Source: Chitinophagaceae bacterium (GTDB lineage: Bacteria; Bacteroidota; Bacteroidia; Chitinophagales; Chitinophagaceae). From it: a DNA stretch of 64,000 bases. The stretch spans positions 1-64,000 of the forward strand of contig JADKJI010000012.1 of assembly GCA_016721085.1 (NCBI GenBank), written 5' to 3'. The position numbers and the translations under genes were made by a program. The stretch's first letter is position 1. Each line of letters begins with the position of its first letter. A model generated the notes under the pieces. The model searched no databases, was not told the DNA's origin, and saw only the letters and a program-made list of their open reading frames with translations. Below are positions 10,562-20,715 of the stretch, in pieces.

Positions 10562-11215
10562 ATGTTACAAGCCAGGAATATACAGAAGTACTACGACCAG
10601 CTCTGGGTGCTCAAAGGCGTTGATATGGAAGTAGCTAAAGGGGAGATTGTAAGTATTGTAGGACCCTCAGGATCCGGGAAAAGCACCCTTTTGCATATCC
10701 TCGGCACCCTCGATAAGCCCGCTGAGGGCGAGCTGAATTTGAATGGTAAGACTATTTCCTTCAAAAGCGACAAGCAATTAGCCGCCTTCCGGAACCGTAA
10801 TATTGGCTTTGTGTTCCAATTTCACCACCTTTTACCCGAGTTTTCAGCCCTGGAAAACATATGTATTCCGGGATGGATAGCAGGCTCCCCCAAAAAAGAA
10901 GTCGAAAAAAGAGCCCTTGAACTATTAAAGATGCTCGGACTCAGCAATAGGGCTGAAAACAAACCACAACAACTCTCCGGAGGCGAACAGCAACGTGTAG
11001 CCGTAGCGCGTGCCCTTATCAACCAACCCGCCATCGTCTTCGCCGACGAACCCACTGGTAACCTCGACAGTGCCCACGCCCGCGAACTTCACCAACTCTT
11101 TTTCGACCTCCGTAAACAATTCGGTCAAACATTTTTGATAGTAACCCACAACGAAGAACTCGCCGCCATGAGTGATAGAGTGCTGCATATGATGGATGGG
11201 AGGATTGTGAGGTAG
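10562..11215 (+). CDS. lolD: LolD-like ABC transporter ATP-binding protein
   Basis: This 217-residue ABC ATPase has Walker A (GPSGSGKST), Q-loop region (FVFQFHHLLPEFSALENI), signature (LSGGEQQR), Walker B (AIVFADEP) and switch His (VTHNEE). The FHHLLPEF stretch and overall length are typical of LolD, the ATPase that powers release of lipoproteins from the inner membrane to the LolA carrier, within the larger MacB/LolD family. No LolC/E permease lies beside it, as is usual in Bacteroidota. I start at the ATG at 10562; an upstream GTG/ACG-type extension would add eight residues overlapping a TATCTTGA box at about 10533 that resembles a -7 element. A short tandem repeat begins right after the stop. 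Confidence 0.88.
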   Translation: MLQARNIQKYYDQLWVLKGVDMEVAKGEIVSIVGPSGSGKSTLLHILGTLDKPAEGELNLNGKTISFKSDKQLAAFRNRNIGFVFQFHHLLPEFSALENICIPGWIAGSPKKEVEKRALELLKMLGLSNRAENKPQQLSGGEQQRVAVARALINQPAIVFADEPTGNLDSAHARELHQLFFDLRKQFGQTFLIVTHNEELAAMSDRVLHMMDGRIVR

Positions 11216-11224
11216 TCGGAGTCG

Positions 11225-11262
11225 GGAGTAGGGAAGTAGGGAAGTAGGGAAGTAGGGAAGTA
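11225..11262. repeat. 8-bp tandem repeat (GTAGGGAA)n
   Basis: About four and a half copies of GTAGGGAA run head to tail just after the lolD-like stop codon, and the copies are almost identical. The tract is intergenic. Such short tandem tracts change copy number easily by slippage, but here it lies 3' of a gene, so an effect on expression is not obvious. Confidence 0.85.
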
Positions 11263-11293
11263 ATAAATTGGGTTAGTAAGTTAGTGAAAAAAT

Positions 11294-11935
11294 AATCCCA
11301 GCCAATCCCTCAAATCCCAAAATCCCAGTCAAAAATCACATCTAATCATTAAATTCACAAGAATCATAGTCTGTATTGGGTGTTCATCCTGTAACTCCTT
11401 AGATCCTTCAAATCCTGTTTCAGACAATTGCATTCCTTTTGGAGACCCCTGCTTTCGCAGGGGTGACGGTAAGAGTTTTTATTAATTGTGTGCACCAAAA
11501 ATTCAAAACCAATCCTGTGAATCCCTTATATCCTTTCACATCAAGGTCCTGTAGGCTGTTAATCCTGTATTTCCTTCCATCCTTTACATCCCTAGTCAAA
11601 AAATGCTTCGCAGAAAGCAAATCCCATCAATCCCTCAAATCCCAAAATCCCAGTTAAAAATCACATATAATCATTAAAATCACAAGAAGCATAGTCTGTA
11701 TTTGCTGTTCATCCTGTAACTCCTTCCATCCTTTACATCCTAGTCCAAAAAATGCTTCGCAGAAGCAAATCCCAGTCAATCCCTCAAATCCCAATAATCC
11801 CAGTCAATAATCACATCTTCTCATTAAAATCACAAGAATCATAGTTTGAATTGACTGTTCATCCTGTATCTCCTTTCATCCTTTAAATCCTAGTCCAGAC
11901 AACTTTGCTTCGCAGAAGCAAATCCCTGTGCCAGA
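11294..11935. repeat. Direct-repeat field, about 148-bp units rich in AATCC words
   Basis: Three related units begin with AATCCCA..CAATCCCTCAAAT at 11294, 11620 and 11768. The last two are adjacent with a 148-bp period and share CACAAGAA.CATAGT, TTCATCCTGTA, CTCCTT, CATCCTTTA and GCTTCGCAGAAGCAAAT. Unit one is interrupted after about 120 bp by different material (11411-11619). That insert includes a hairpin (11445-11464) and a 25-bp string at 11529-11553 that recurs at 39366-39390. I see no gene in 11216-11995: open frames here are short and consist of repeat words. Confidence 0.85.
11445..11464. repeat. Short GC-rich hairpin in repeat field
   Basis: ACCCCTGC-TTTC-GCAGGGGT forms a perfect 8-bp stem with a 4-nt loop, flanked by TTTTGGAG and GACGGTAAGAG. 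The flanks and stem resemble the GGAGACCCC..GGGGTGACG small palindromic repeats found dispersed in many bacterial genomes. No T-tract follows closely on either strand, so it is not a typical intrinsic terminator. Confidence 0.7.
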
Positions 11936-11995
11936 TAATAACCACCCACCACCACCCAGTCATTCCTCCCAACAGACTCCTTAATCATGGTTTAG

Positions 11996-13367
11996 TTTGC
12001 TGAAGTATTCCAAATAATCAGTAGTACAGCAATCAGCTATCTAACCAGTCAATACTTTATTTATGAAAAGGAGTCTGATGTTATTTTCCGTAGCGCCGAT
12101 TTAGTGGTTGCTGATGGTACTACATTAGCGATGGATGTTGCCAGTAATCGTTTCAGCTATTATAGAGTGGCTGGTCCTACGGCAGATTTCACCATTTCCG
12201 GTATTACAGCTGCAGTGGAAGGAAGACTTGTGACGCTTTTTAACAGAAGCGGGTTTGAAATGACGCTTGTTAATCTTGATGCAGGTGCAACCGACGAAGA
12301 TCGAATCATTACCGGTACCAACGGTGATCTGGTGATTGGTAATAAAGGTATCGTCAATCTCCAATATGATGGACTGGAACAGAAGTGGGTAGTATTGAGT
12401 AATAACAAACTCAATGGAGGCGCGGGTAGTGGTGGCTGGGGATTGAATGGCAATTTCGGTACGAATGGCGCTACCAATTACATTGGCACCAATGATTTGC
12501 AGCCCTTTGAAATAAGAACAAATAATATAATGGTGGCTTCTTTTGCTGGTGGTTTCCCTGGCGTTAATCTTATTGGACAGAACTATCACCGTACTGGTAT
12601 CGGAATAATCGGTGTTGGCAATCCCTACACATACCCTGGAAGTAGGTCTTGCTGATCTTGCCGGAGGCAGTGTTGGTGTTCTTGGAATAAGAGGCACCAA
12701 TCATATTACCCATTTCAATTATGGTATTAATGAGGATGTGTATATACGTGGAGGCAAACCCGGTAGTAGTGTCATATTGAATGATGCACCTGGATTGGGT
12801 AATGTGGGTATCGGCACTCCTTATATCCCAACATTTTCCAAATTGGAAATAAGGATTAACGATGAACAACGGGGATGGGCTGTAGGAACGGCTAGCTATA
12901 ATATGCACAGTTTTTTGGGAGGAGCAGGGCGAACAACAAATAGTGAAGGGGCTTATATAGGTACCAGTGGCACAGTTGCAGGTGGTGCTCCCGCTCCCCT
13001 GCATTTTTTCACCAATGCCCAGTGGGCCCAGATGACCATTTTACCAAATGGTAATGTAGGTATCGGAACAACAAATCCCAGTTACAAACTTTCAGTAAAA
13101 GGAAATATTCGCAGTGAAGAACTGGTAGTGGAAACAGGTTGGGCAGATTATGTTTTTGAAAAAAGTTATAATCTGAAACCACTGTATGAAGTGGAAGCCT
13201 TCATCCAGAAGAATAAGCATTTGGAAGGAATACCATCAGCAAAAGAAATCCAGGCAAATGGATTGTCTGTTGGGGCTGTTCAAACAAGAATGATGGAAAA
13301 GATAGAAGAACTCACCCTCTATATAATTGAACTGAAGAAAGAATTAGATAGCCTAAAGAAACAATAA
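11996..13367 (+). pseudogene. Fibre-like surface protein, N-terminus missing and one frameshift
   Basis: The frame open from 11996 reads YEKESDVIFRSADLVVADGT, then SYYRVAGPTADFTISGI and a Gly/Asn-rich beta region (NKLNGGAGSGGWGLNGNF, ATNYIGTNDLQPFEIRTNN). It has no plausible ATG and no signal peptide in frame. A short MKRSLMLFSV start at 12063 is in another frame and soon stops. Near 12645 the frame shifts and continues as TLEVGLADLAGGSVGVLGIR and GNVGIGTTNPSYKLSVKGNI. The end is VVETGWADYVF, HLEGIPSAKEIQANGLSVGA and a coiled coil (MMEKIEELTLYIIELKKELD). This C-terminal arrangement recurs in large Bacteroidota surface proteins resembling phage tail fibres. The missing 5' end abuts the repeat field, suggesting truncation by rearrangement there. 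The role is presumably adhesion; this is inference. Confidence 0.72.
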
Positions 13368-13392
13368 CCTCTTCTTAATATAATCTATCAAC

Positions 13393-15959
13393 ATGTATAA
13401 GGTTTTTGTAAGAAAACATAGCGTTGTTTTAGGGGTACTTATGATGTTTTCGGTAATTATCAACGCTCAGGTTCCATTAAATAAGGAATTGGAAACGCTT
13501 TTGAAAGGAAAGGATAACTATGAGGAAGTAATGGCAGTTGTTTCAAAGTACTATATTGACAGGAACTATGCCAATGATCCTGTTTTATACAGAGAATTTA
13601 AGAAATGGAGCCGATGGGCCTGGTGGGAATCCCAGCATCTGGATGAAAACGGTAAGTTTTTTAATAGTAATGCCAAGACTACTCAAACGTTGATGAATAT
13701 CCGTAATGGAGCCACCAACGGTATGACTAGCCCCATGTCAAATACTGGTGCCTGGTCTTTTTTAGGTCCGAGTAATATTAATAATGCAACAGCAAGGGTA
13801 GACAGAATAGCATTTCATCCAACCAATCCTTCTATAATCTATGCCGGTACTCCAAATGGGGGTTTATGGAAAACTACTGATGGCGGGGCAAACTGGTCGG
13901 CACTTACAGGTTTTCTTCCAAATATTGGTGTTTCAGGTATTGTTATAGATGCTGACGATCCTAATATTATTTATGTTTTGTCGGGTGATGGAGACTCAAA
14001 TGCAAATGGCTCATATGTTTATTCAAGGAAGTCCATAGGTCTACTGCGATCAACTGATGGAGGAATTACATGGCAGATATATTCATATATTCTCAATAAC
14101 CCGTCAGATGACTACTATGGGTTCAAGCTATACCAATCCCGGCATTTCAGTAATGTGATGTATGCCTGTACTTCAAAGGGGTTGTATCGAAGCACCAATA
14201 AAGGAGTCAATTGGCAAGTAGTTTCAGTGACTTCTAATATTACTATATATGATGTAGAGGAAGCTCCATTAGGAGGTGATATAACCAAAGTGTATGCAAT
14301 TGCACAATATTCGTTTTTCATCTCTTCAAATTTCGGAGCCAGTTTTACATACCCAAACCCAGCCATTAGCCCGATTCCAAATAGTAGTTCAGACAGAGGG
14401 TCTATTGCAATAAGTGCTCAATCACCATCCACCGTATATATACATTTTGGAGGCACTTCTGGTAGCAATAGCGAGAAGAGTCTGTATCGTTCCACTAATT
14501 ATGGTGTCAATTTCACATTAATTAATAATAACGCACCTGTTACTTCGGGAGATATGTGTGCTTTCGCAGTATCACCTTCAGATGCCAATAAATTGATTAT
14601 TGCAAATATTGGAATAATACGCTCCATTGATGGTGGTTTTAATTTTACTGATACTTTAGGTGGAATGCATCCTGATTTTCATGACCTGCAATACAACCCT
14701 CTGAACAATTTTCTTTATGCTGGAACTGATGGAGGAGTCTATAGAAGTACTGACAATGGAACTACATGGGTATATCTTAGTAGCGGGTTAGCAGCCACGC
14801 AGTATTATCATATGACAGCTACTGCATTGGATAATAATATTGTTCTGGGGGGAACTCAGGATAATGGGTTTAATGGTAGAAAAAGTGGCGGACAGTTTGC
14901 CTTAGTGGCGGGCGGGGATGGTTTTTCGGGACAGTTTTTCAATAATAGTGCAGACTCATTTATTTTATCAGTAAATGCCGGCGTATTTAAAGGGAAACTT
15001 GCAAGTGGTGCTGTTTTCCCACTATTAAATACTGCAGCAAACATGATCAATAACTATTCATTCTTTTTCCCACACCTTGCCATTCATCCAACAGATAATA
15101 AGATTCTGTATGCTGGTTATATTGATGGATTAAGAAGATCAATAGATGGAGGTGTTACATGGACGAATCTGGGCGGCTCTGGTTCAGCAGGTTTTTCATT
15201 TGCTGGCGGTTTGGCTGTTAGTCCTAGTATACCCGATAAACTGTATATGGCCAATGGCTCCACATTGCGGGTTAGTAACGACAAGGGCACAACATTTTCA
15301 GTAATATCTGGCACTTCTGGCTGGCCTGCAAGCACTGGCCAAATAACTGATGTGGTTGCAAGGCCTAATGATGCCAATGAAGTGTGGGTGACATTCAGTG
15401 GTTATTCCGGACCAAGAGTACTATATTCCTCGAATGGTGGGGCGAGCTGGGTTGACTTTTCAGGAACTCTTCCTGATTTGCCAGTATACTGCATTCAATA
15501 TACATCAGGAGGGATGCTTATATAGGAACGGATGCAGGTGTGTATTATATGGCCTTTACTATGAACGACTGGGTCTTTTTCAGCAATGGATTACCCATGG
15601 TGCCGGTTACCGATCTATATTACAATGAAAGTCTGGGAACGCTTAAGGCAAGCACTTTTGGTCGCGGTATCTGGTGGGGCGATTCCTATTCCCCTTGCCA
15701 ACCTTTTGTAAGCCTGGGCGGCAGTTCCAATGGCAGAAATTTTTATCAATCTTCCGGTACTATTGAAACTACTCAGCAACTCCCTCCTACGTTTGGGCCA
15801 GATAATACATATCGGGCAGGTCAGGTAATTCGCATCAAACCCGGATTTTCCTCATTGAAAGGATCGAAGGTTAAAGCGGTTATTGGTCCTTGTGGACAAG
15901 GCGTCGTGAATGCAAGCGGAGTAATAATGACTAAATCAGAAAAACTTTCCATTCAATAG
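13393..15959 (+). CDS. Secreted BNR/sortilin-like repeat protein, one frameshift
   Basis: A signal peptide (HSVVLGVLMMFSVIINAQ) opens a protein of about 855 residues built of BNR/Asp-box repeats: GLWKTTDGGANW, LLRSTDGGITW, LYRSTNKGVNW, IIRSIDGGFNF, VYRSTDNGTTW, LRRSIDGGVTW, LYSSNGGASW. Such repeats form a beta-propeller of the Vps10/sortilin or exo-sialidase type and are common in secreted Bacteroidota proteins. At about 15519 the frame breaks (a missing T in CTTATATAG). The next frame continues at once as YIGTDAGVYYMAF and runs to 15959, ending in a beta-rich module (QVIRIKPGFSSLKGSKVKAV). The role may be glycan or protein binding outside the cell; no catalytic residues can be assigned. It is followed 79 bp later by a propeller kinase. 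Confidence 0.8.
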
Positions 15960-16038
15960 ATTTTTCTCCTATATGCAAGTAAACATAATAGCGATAGTAA
16001 AATAGTGTTCAGAGTTTATTTCTTTCTAAATTTATCGG

Positions 16039-18973
16039 ATGAATGTAGCCGGTCCTTTTTTATTGGTTTTGCTTTTGTCGGTTGAAGGTATGGCGCAGCA
16101 ATACAGTTTCTCCAATTATACCACCAGGAATGGGATGGTTAATAATGAAGTTCGCTGCATAATGCAGGCTGTCAACGGAACTATGTATTTTGGAACTCCT
16201 ACCGGGGTTAGTCAATATGACGGAGCCCGTTTCACCAACTATAATTATAAAAACGGATTCTCTCATTCACTAGTTATAGATATTAGAGAAGAAAACGGTG
16301 ATATGTTATTTTTCCCTATTAGCCGATACCATTACCGATTGCATAATGGTAAATTGAATAAGGATTCTACTAACATAAAAATAATTGTAAAAAATTTATA
16401 TAAGCAACAAAATGGGCAATGGTTGGCTTGTACAGATGATGGAATTTACAGATGGAATAAGGATGGTTTAACAAAGCTTCCTATGTATTCCGAAACTAAA
16501 TCGCAGGCGTTGGTGAATTTTGTTTGTGAATGGCAAGACAGCTTACTGGTGGTTGGAAGAGGTAATTTATCATTAGATGTTTTCAATACACGGACATGGA
16601 AAAAATAGCCAGCAGCCAACCTTTGTTTGTTCGCTCTTTGTGTAATGACGCGGCCGGAAATGTTTGGGTAGCTACTATTGACAATGGAATTCAATTATTG
16701 TCGACAAGCTCAATACAAGGGGACAGCATTCATTTCCAGAAATTACCAAAAGAGTTTGATGAGTTTTCCCAAACAGAGTTTCGTTCAATCATTAAAGATC
16801 ATAAAGGAACATTGTGGATGGGTAGTGTAAGTAACGGTTTAATACACTATGATCCTCTAACTGGTTCATTTCAACATATAACCACTACAAATGGTTTAGA
16901 GAGTAATACTATCTACAGTCTTTTCTGTGACAAGGAAAAAATATCTGGATTGGTACCAATACAGGTGTCCAGAAGTTGACGGCAAATACTTTTCAGTTGT
17001 ATTCATCAAGGCATGGCTTGCCATCAGACCTTGTATTAGATATAGTGAAATCCAGCAAGGGAATCTTATTCGAAACCGGTTATTCTGGAATTGGAGTTAT
17101 TGATAATGGAGCGGTTTATTCTTTTAAGGGATTGATGGGGAATAATACCTTTCTGGCAATCAGGGAATTTAAAGGCAGAATGTATGGGATTACTACACAG
17201 GAACTTTGTGAACTGAATTATGAATCAGGAAGGATGAATGTAGTCAAAAGAATTCCCACCCCTGAATCTGGTGTTGGACTGGCTACTATTAAGGACCAAT
17301 TAGTAGTTGCTTGTAAAAACGGGCTCTATCTTTTTGATAATGATGATTTGATACTTCTCACAAAAGATAGAATAAATCAAATTACCTGTATCTATAGCAA
17401 AGATGATTTTATCTGGCTGGGTAATTACCAGCATCAGGTAAATGGATATCAATTTAAAAAAGAGGGCTTACAATGGAAAGCAGAATGGGTTTACGGATAT
17501 ACTGGAAAAGGATATGATAATATCCATTGTATTGCAACAGATGATAACAATACTATTTATATAGGTACACGTTTAGCCGGACTATTTCGGGTTAACAAGA
17601 TCAGGAAGTCCCCATCTACAAGACAATTGAAGGTGGATGATGGTTTAAGTGATAATAATATACGGTCCTTCTTGTTTTTGCCTGATCACTCCTTGTTGGT
17701 AGGAACAGGAAGTGGAGTAGATAGGATTTCTGAAACAGGAAAGGATTCTTTGAAAATTGACAATATCAATAATTTCTTTGGCTTTTCTTCTACAGTATAT
17801 AAAATGATTGCAGATACAGGGAAGGCCTTGCTTTTAGGTGCTGAAACTGGGCTTATTCGTTTGACGGGGTTACCGGTTGAAGATACTTTTTCAAATAAAC
17901 TACCAGTATTTATATCTTCTGTAGAGCTTGTTAACAAGCAAGATAGTCTAATCGATATTACAGCTCCTGTTCACTTGCAATATGATAACAGTACAATTTC
18001 TATAAACTATGCTTCTCCAGTATTTTCAAACGAGCGAAGTCTTCAATTTAGTTATTGGTTAAAGGGAAGTGGGCAGCAAACTTGGAGTGCCCCAACTACC
18101 AATTCCTCTGTTACTTTTCCAAATCTCAGCTCCGGCCATTATACGTTTATGGTGAGAGCCCTGGGGCCGGGTGGTAATCCTTCTTCACAAATAGCCACAC
18201 TTGAGTTATATATAGATCCGCCTTTCTGGCGCACCTGGTGGTTTTTGTCACTTGTTTTTGCGTTACTTTCTTTGTCGACTATTTTATTGGTACGGAGAAG
18301 AATCAATGCTATCCGTAAAGAGGCTCAATTTAAGCAAGCCATTGCAGAATCGGAGATGATGGCACTGAGAGCACAGATGAATCCACACTTTATCTTCAAT
18401 TGCATCAGTAGTATTGATAATTTTATTCAAGATAACGATAAGGAAAATGCTTCGGCCTGGTTAAATAAATTCGCAAAACTAATACGAGGAATACTGGATA
18501 ACAGTCATAATGAAGTAATTCCATTGTGGAAGGACTGGTCCACCACAAAATTGTATCTTGAACTGGAACAATTAAGAAGTGATAACGCCTTCCAATTCAC
18601 TATGGAGGCGTCTGCTTCTTTATTAAATGGTCATTACCGTATTCCCCCAATGATAATACAACCCTATGTTGAGAATGCCATTCATCATGGAATAAAACAT
18701 AGAGGTGATAAGTCTGGCTTGATTATTATTAAAGCAAGTATGGAGGATCAACAGCTGGTGTTTGATATTGATGACAATGGAGTAGGGAGGGAGAGGTCCG
18801 CAGCGTTGAAAGATAAAAACCCGATTGCACATACCAGCTATGGGATGCAAATGAGTTCTGAGAGAATTGCACTTTTTAATGGGGATCATAAAACAGAATT
18901 ACAGATTATAGATAAGAAAGATAAAGAGGGTAAGCCAGAAGGAACCAGAGTGCTTATAAAGCTCTGGGTGTAA
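16039..18973 (+). CDS. Propeller-type LytS sensor histidine kinase, two frameshifts
   Basis: A signal peptide (FLLVLLLSVEGMAQQ) is followed by two-component-regulator propeller repeats (GMVNNEVRCIMQAVNGTMYF, GNVWVATIDNGIQLL, GTLWMGSVSNGLIHY, NTIYIGTRLAGLFRV). Then come a Y_Y_Y domain (FSYWLKGSGQQTWSAP), one membrane helix (TWWFLSLVFALLSLSTILLV) and the cytoplasmic LytS kinase core (MNPHFIFN with the phospho-accepting His, YVENAIHHGIKH, IDDNGVGR). Frames join at about 16601 and 16933-16945; each fits loss of one A from an A-run. Restoring them gives about 978 residues, a normal family length. The kinase would sense an external signal and phosphorylate the LytTR regulator 21 bp downstream. The preceding BNR protein may be part of the same system. 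Confidence 0.88.
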
Positions 18974-18994
18974 TAATTACTTAATGGAAGCAAT

Positions 18995-19756
18995 ATGATC
19001 AGAACTATTTTGATAGATGATGAACGTAATAGCAGGGAGTCGCTACGAAAAAAAATACTACAGTATTGCCCGGAAATAGTGATACAGGGAGAATATGCAA
19101 ATGGGTTGGAAGGACTTGATGCTATCGGAAAAGAAACACCTGATCTTGTATTCCTTGATATCGAAATGCCATTGATGAATGGTTTCAGTATGTTATCTGA
19201 ATTACCTGTCAGGGGTTTTGATGTAATTTTCACGACGGCCTTCAATCAATATGCAATTGATGCCATCAGGTTCAGCGCCCTCGATTATCTGGTAAAGCCA
19301 GTAGATGTTCAGGACCTTGTTGCAGCGGTTAAAAGAGTAAAAGAAAAATCTGTTAATTCAAATGCCTTTTCCCAACTGGAATTATTACAACAGTTTATTG
19401 GACAAAAGAATAGTGTTCCTGAAAAAATTGCCGTTGCTACTTCTAATGGTTTTGAGATTCTTGAGATAAGGAATATGCTTTTCCTGGAGGCAGAAGGTAA
19501 TTATACCCGTATTCATTTAGTCAATGCAAAACCATTGGTGGCATCAAAAACACTAAAGGAGTTTGAGGAAATATTGCCTTCTTCAGTTTTTTGCCGTATC
19601 CATAACGCTTCGTTGGTAAACATCAGCTTTATTGTAAAATATAATAAAGGCGAAGGCGGCCAGGTGGTTCTCACCAATGGTACCGTGTTGGATGTTGCCA
19701 GAAGAAGAAAAGATGAGCTATTGCAATTGATAGCTTCATTTGCAAAGAAAGTATAG
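18995..19756 (+). CDS. LytTR-family response regulator
   Basis: The protein has 253 residues with an N-terminal receiver (IDDE acidic pair, Asp55 in FLDIEMP, Lys in VKPV) and a C-terminal LytTR domain (MLFLEAEGNYTRIHL, VFCRIHNASLVNISFI). It begins 21 bp after the propeller kinase stop and is certainly its partner. It is a paralogue of the regulator at 7647-8393, and each follows a kinase of the same architecture next to large surface proteins. It is predicted to be a cytoplasmic DNA-binding regulator activated by phosphorylation. Its stop lies 2 bp from the stop of the convergent adenosyltransferase gene, leaving no room for a terminator between them. Confidence 0.94.
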   Translation: MIRTILIDDERNSRESLRKKILQYCPEIVIQGEYANGLEGLDAIGKETPDLVFLDIEMPLMNGFSMLSELPVRGFDVIFTTAFNQYAIDAIRFSALDYLVKPVDVQDLVAAVKRVKEKSVNSNAFSQLELLQQFIGQKNSVPEKIAVATSNGFEILEIRNMLFLEAEGNYTRIHLVNAKPLVASKTLKEFEEILPSSVFCRIHNASLVNISFIVKYNKGEGGQVVLTNGTVLDVARRRKDELLQLIASFAKKV

Positions 19757-19758
19757 TT

Positions 19759-20313
19759 TTAAACCCTCGGCTTCCATGGAATTTCTTCCACTCCTAATTG
19801 ATGTGAAGTATAGCGGGCTAAAACAAACAGATAGTCACTCAGTCGGTTGATATATTTTATCACCAATGGTTCTACAAATAATTCTTCTTCCTGCATATTC
19901 ACACATAGCCTTTCACATCTGCGGCAAACACAACGGGCAACATGAATGGTGGAAACGGATACATGTCCGCCTGGTAATATAAAATGTTTCATTGCGGGAA
20001 TGGAGTCCGACATAGAATCGATTTCTTTCTCCAATGCCACAATATCTTTTTCCTTGAGGTCTGGTATCTTCATTCTTGGCTCTTTATCAGGATCGCAAGC
20101 CAATGAACTTCCTACAGTAAACAATCTGTCCTGCACTTCTTTCAATACTGTCTTCGTATGTTTATCAGTAACATGATCTATTATCAATCCTATATAAGAA
20201 TTCAATTCATCTACTGTTCCGTAAGTTTCAATACGGATATGGTTTTTGGGAACTTTGGTCCCGCCAATTAATGATGTCTTTCCCAGGTCACCTGTTTTGG
20301 TATATATTTTCAT
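19759..20313 (-). CDS. Cob(I)alamin adenosyltransferase, PduO type
   Basis: This 184-residue protein matches the PduO/MMAB family: N-terminal KIYTKTGDLGKTSLIGGTKV (ATP-binding loop), HIRIETYGTVDELNSYIG, the helix with RCVCRRCERLCV, and LSDYLFVLARY near the C-terminus. The enzyme transfers the 5'-deoxyadenosyl group from ATP to cob(I)alamin, making coenzyme B12 for enzymes such as methylmalonyl-CoA mutase. Length and motifs are complete. It is transcribed alone, convergent with the LytTR gene. The region directly upstream of the start consists of heptameric GTCAAAA repeats instead of a recognisable promoter. No cobalamin riboswitch pattern was recognised, but folding was not done. Confidence 0.93.
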   Translation of the reverse strand: MKIYTKTGDLGKTSLIGGTKVPKNHIRIETYGTVDELNSYIGLIIDHVTDKHTKTVLKEVQDRLFTVGSSLACDPDKEPRMKIPDLKEKDIVALEKEIDSMSDSIPAMKHFILPGGHVSVSTIHVARCVCRRCERLCVNMQEEELFVEPLVIKYINRLSDYLFVLARYTSHQLGVEEIPWKPRV

Positions 20314-20324
20314 GGAGGTAAAAG

Positions 20325-20376
20325 TAAAAAGTTAAAAGTCAAAAGTCAAAAGTCAAAAGTCAAAAGTCAAAATTGG
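20325..20376. repeat. Heptamer tandem repeat (AAAGTCA)n upstream of adenosyltransferase
   Basis: AAAGTCA/AAAGTTA units run nearly perfectly for six to seven copies starting about 12 bp before the adenosyltransferase start codon. Another short run is at 20480-20502. The same words form the arms of the inverted repeats at 9384-9497, 38475-38568 and 38784-38853. Being 7 bp long and next to a start codon, the tract could alter promoter spacing if copy number changes. This is untested. Confidence 0.8.
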
Positions 20377-20593
20377 GAATCCAAAAATGTAAAGTTATTT
20401 ATTTCAATGGATTAATACCACAATGGCTTTGATCTTGAACATTACAAAGCCCGGGGAATGTTCGAGGAAGAGAATCGAAAAGTCAAAAGTCAAAAGCCGA
20501 AAACTGGCAAGATTGCTTGATAGTGAAAGTAAAAACAGGAAACGCTGCTATTTAAATTGTACCCCATTCAAGACTCAATACCCACGAGTCCGG

Positions 20594-20706
20594 AGCCTGA
20601 ATTAAGCCTTAGGCCTTAAGCCTTCGGCATTAAGCTAAAAGCCGAAGACAGATTTCCGGATGGATATCAGAATTAAGCTCTAGGCCTTAAGCCCTAAGCC
20701 TTAGGC
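20594..20706. repeat. Third copy of the GCCTTAGGC-word element
   Basis: Arms consist of AAGCCTTAGGCCTTAAGCC words on both sides of a core (CGAAGACAGATTTCCGGATG followed by GATATC) that matches the two cores at 9912 and 10075. The element ends 10 bp before the stop of the ABC ATPase gene on the other strand, so it occupies that gene's 3' flank. The rest of the 20377-20593 gap holds only fragmentary repeat words and no convincing gene. Confidence 0.75.
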
Positions 20707-20715
20707 AAAAAAGCC

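Noticed and set aside
11420..11657. Small open frames on both strands in the repeat field
   Set aside because: They consist of AATCC-type repeat words and a hairpin, with no start context or family pattern.
11294..11935. CRISPR array candidate
   Set aside because: Units are about 148 bp, degenerate, without short regular repeats or unique spacers, and no cas genes are present.
12125..13004. Long minus-strand open frames (191 and 144 residues) opposite the fibre-like gene
   Set aside because: They mirror the Gly/Asn/Thr-rich coding strand and have no protein-like pattern; the plus strand reads as a known type of protein.
15517..15525. Programmed ribosomal frameshift in the BNR protein
   Set aside because: No X-XXY-YYZ slippery heptamer in the right frame or downstream structure is evident, and many other genes here have similar breaks.
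20423..20605. 60-residue plus-strand frame
   Set aside because: It is built from GTCAAAA and GCCTTAGG repeat words and has no recognisable features.
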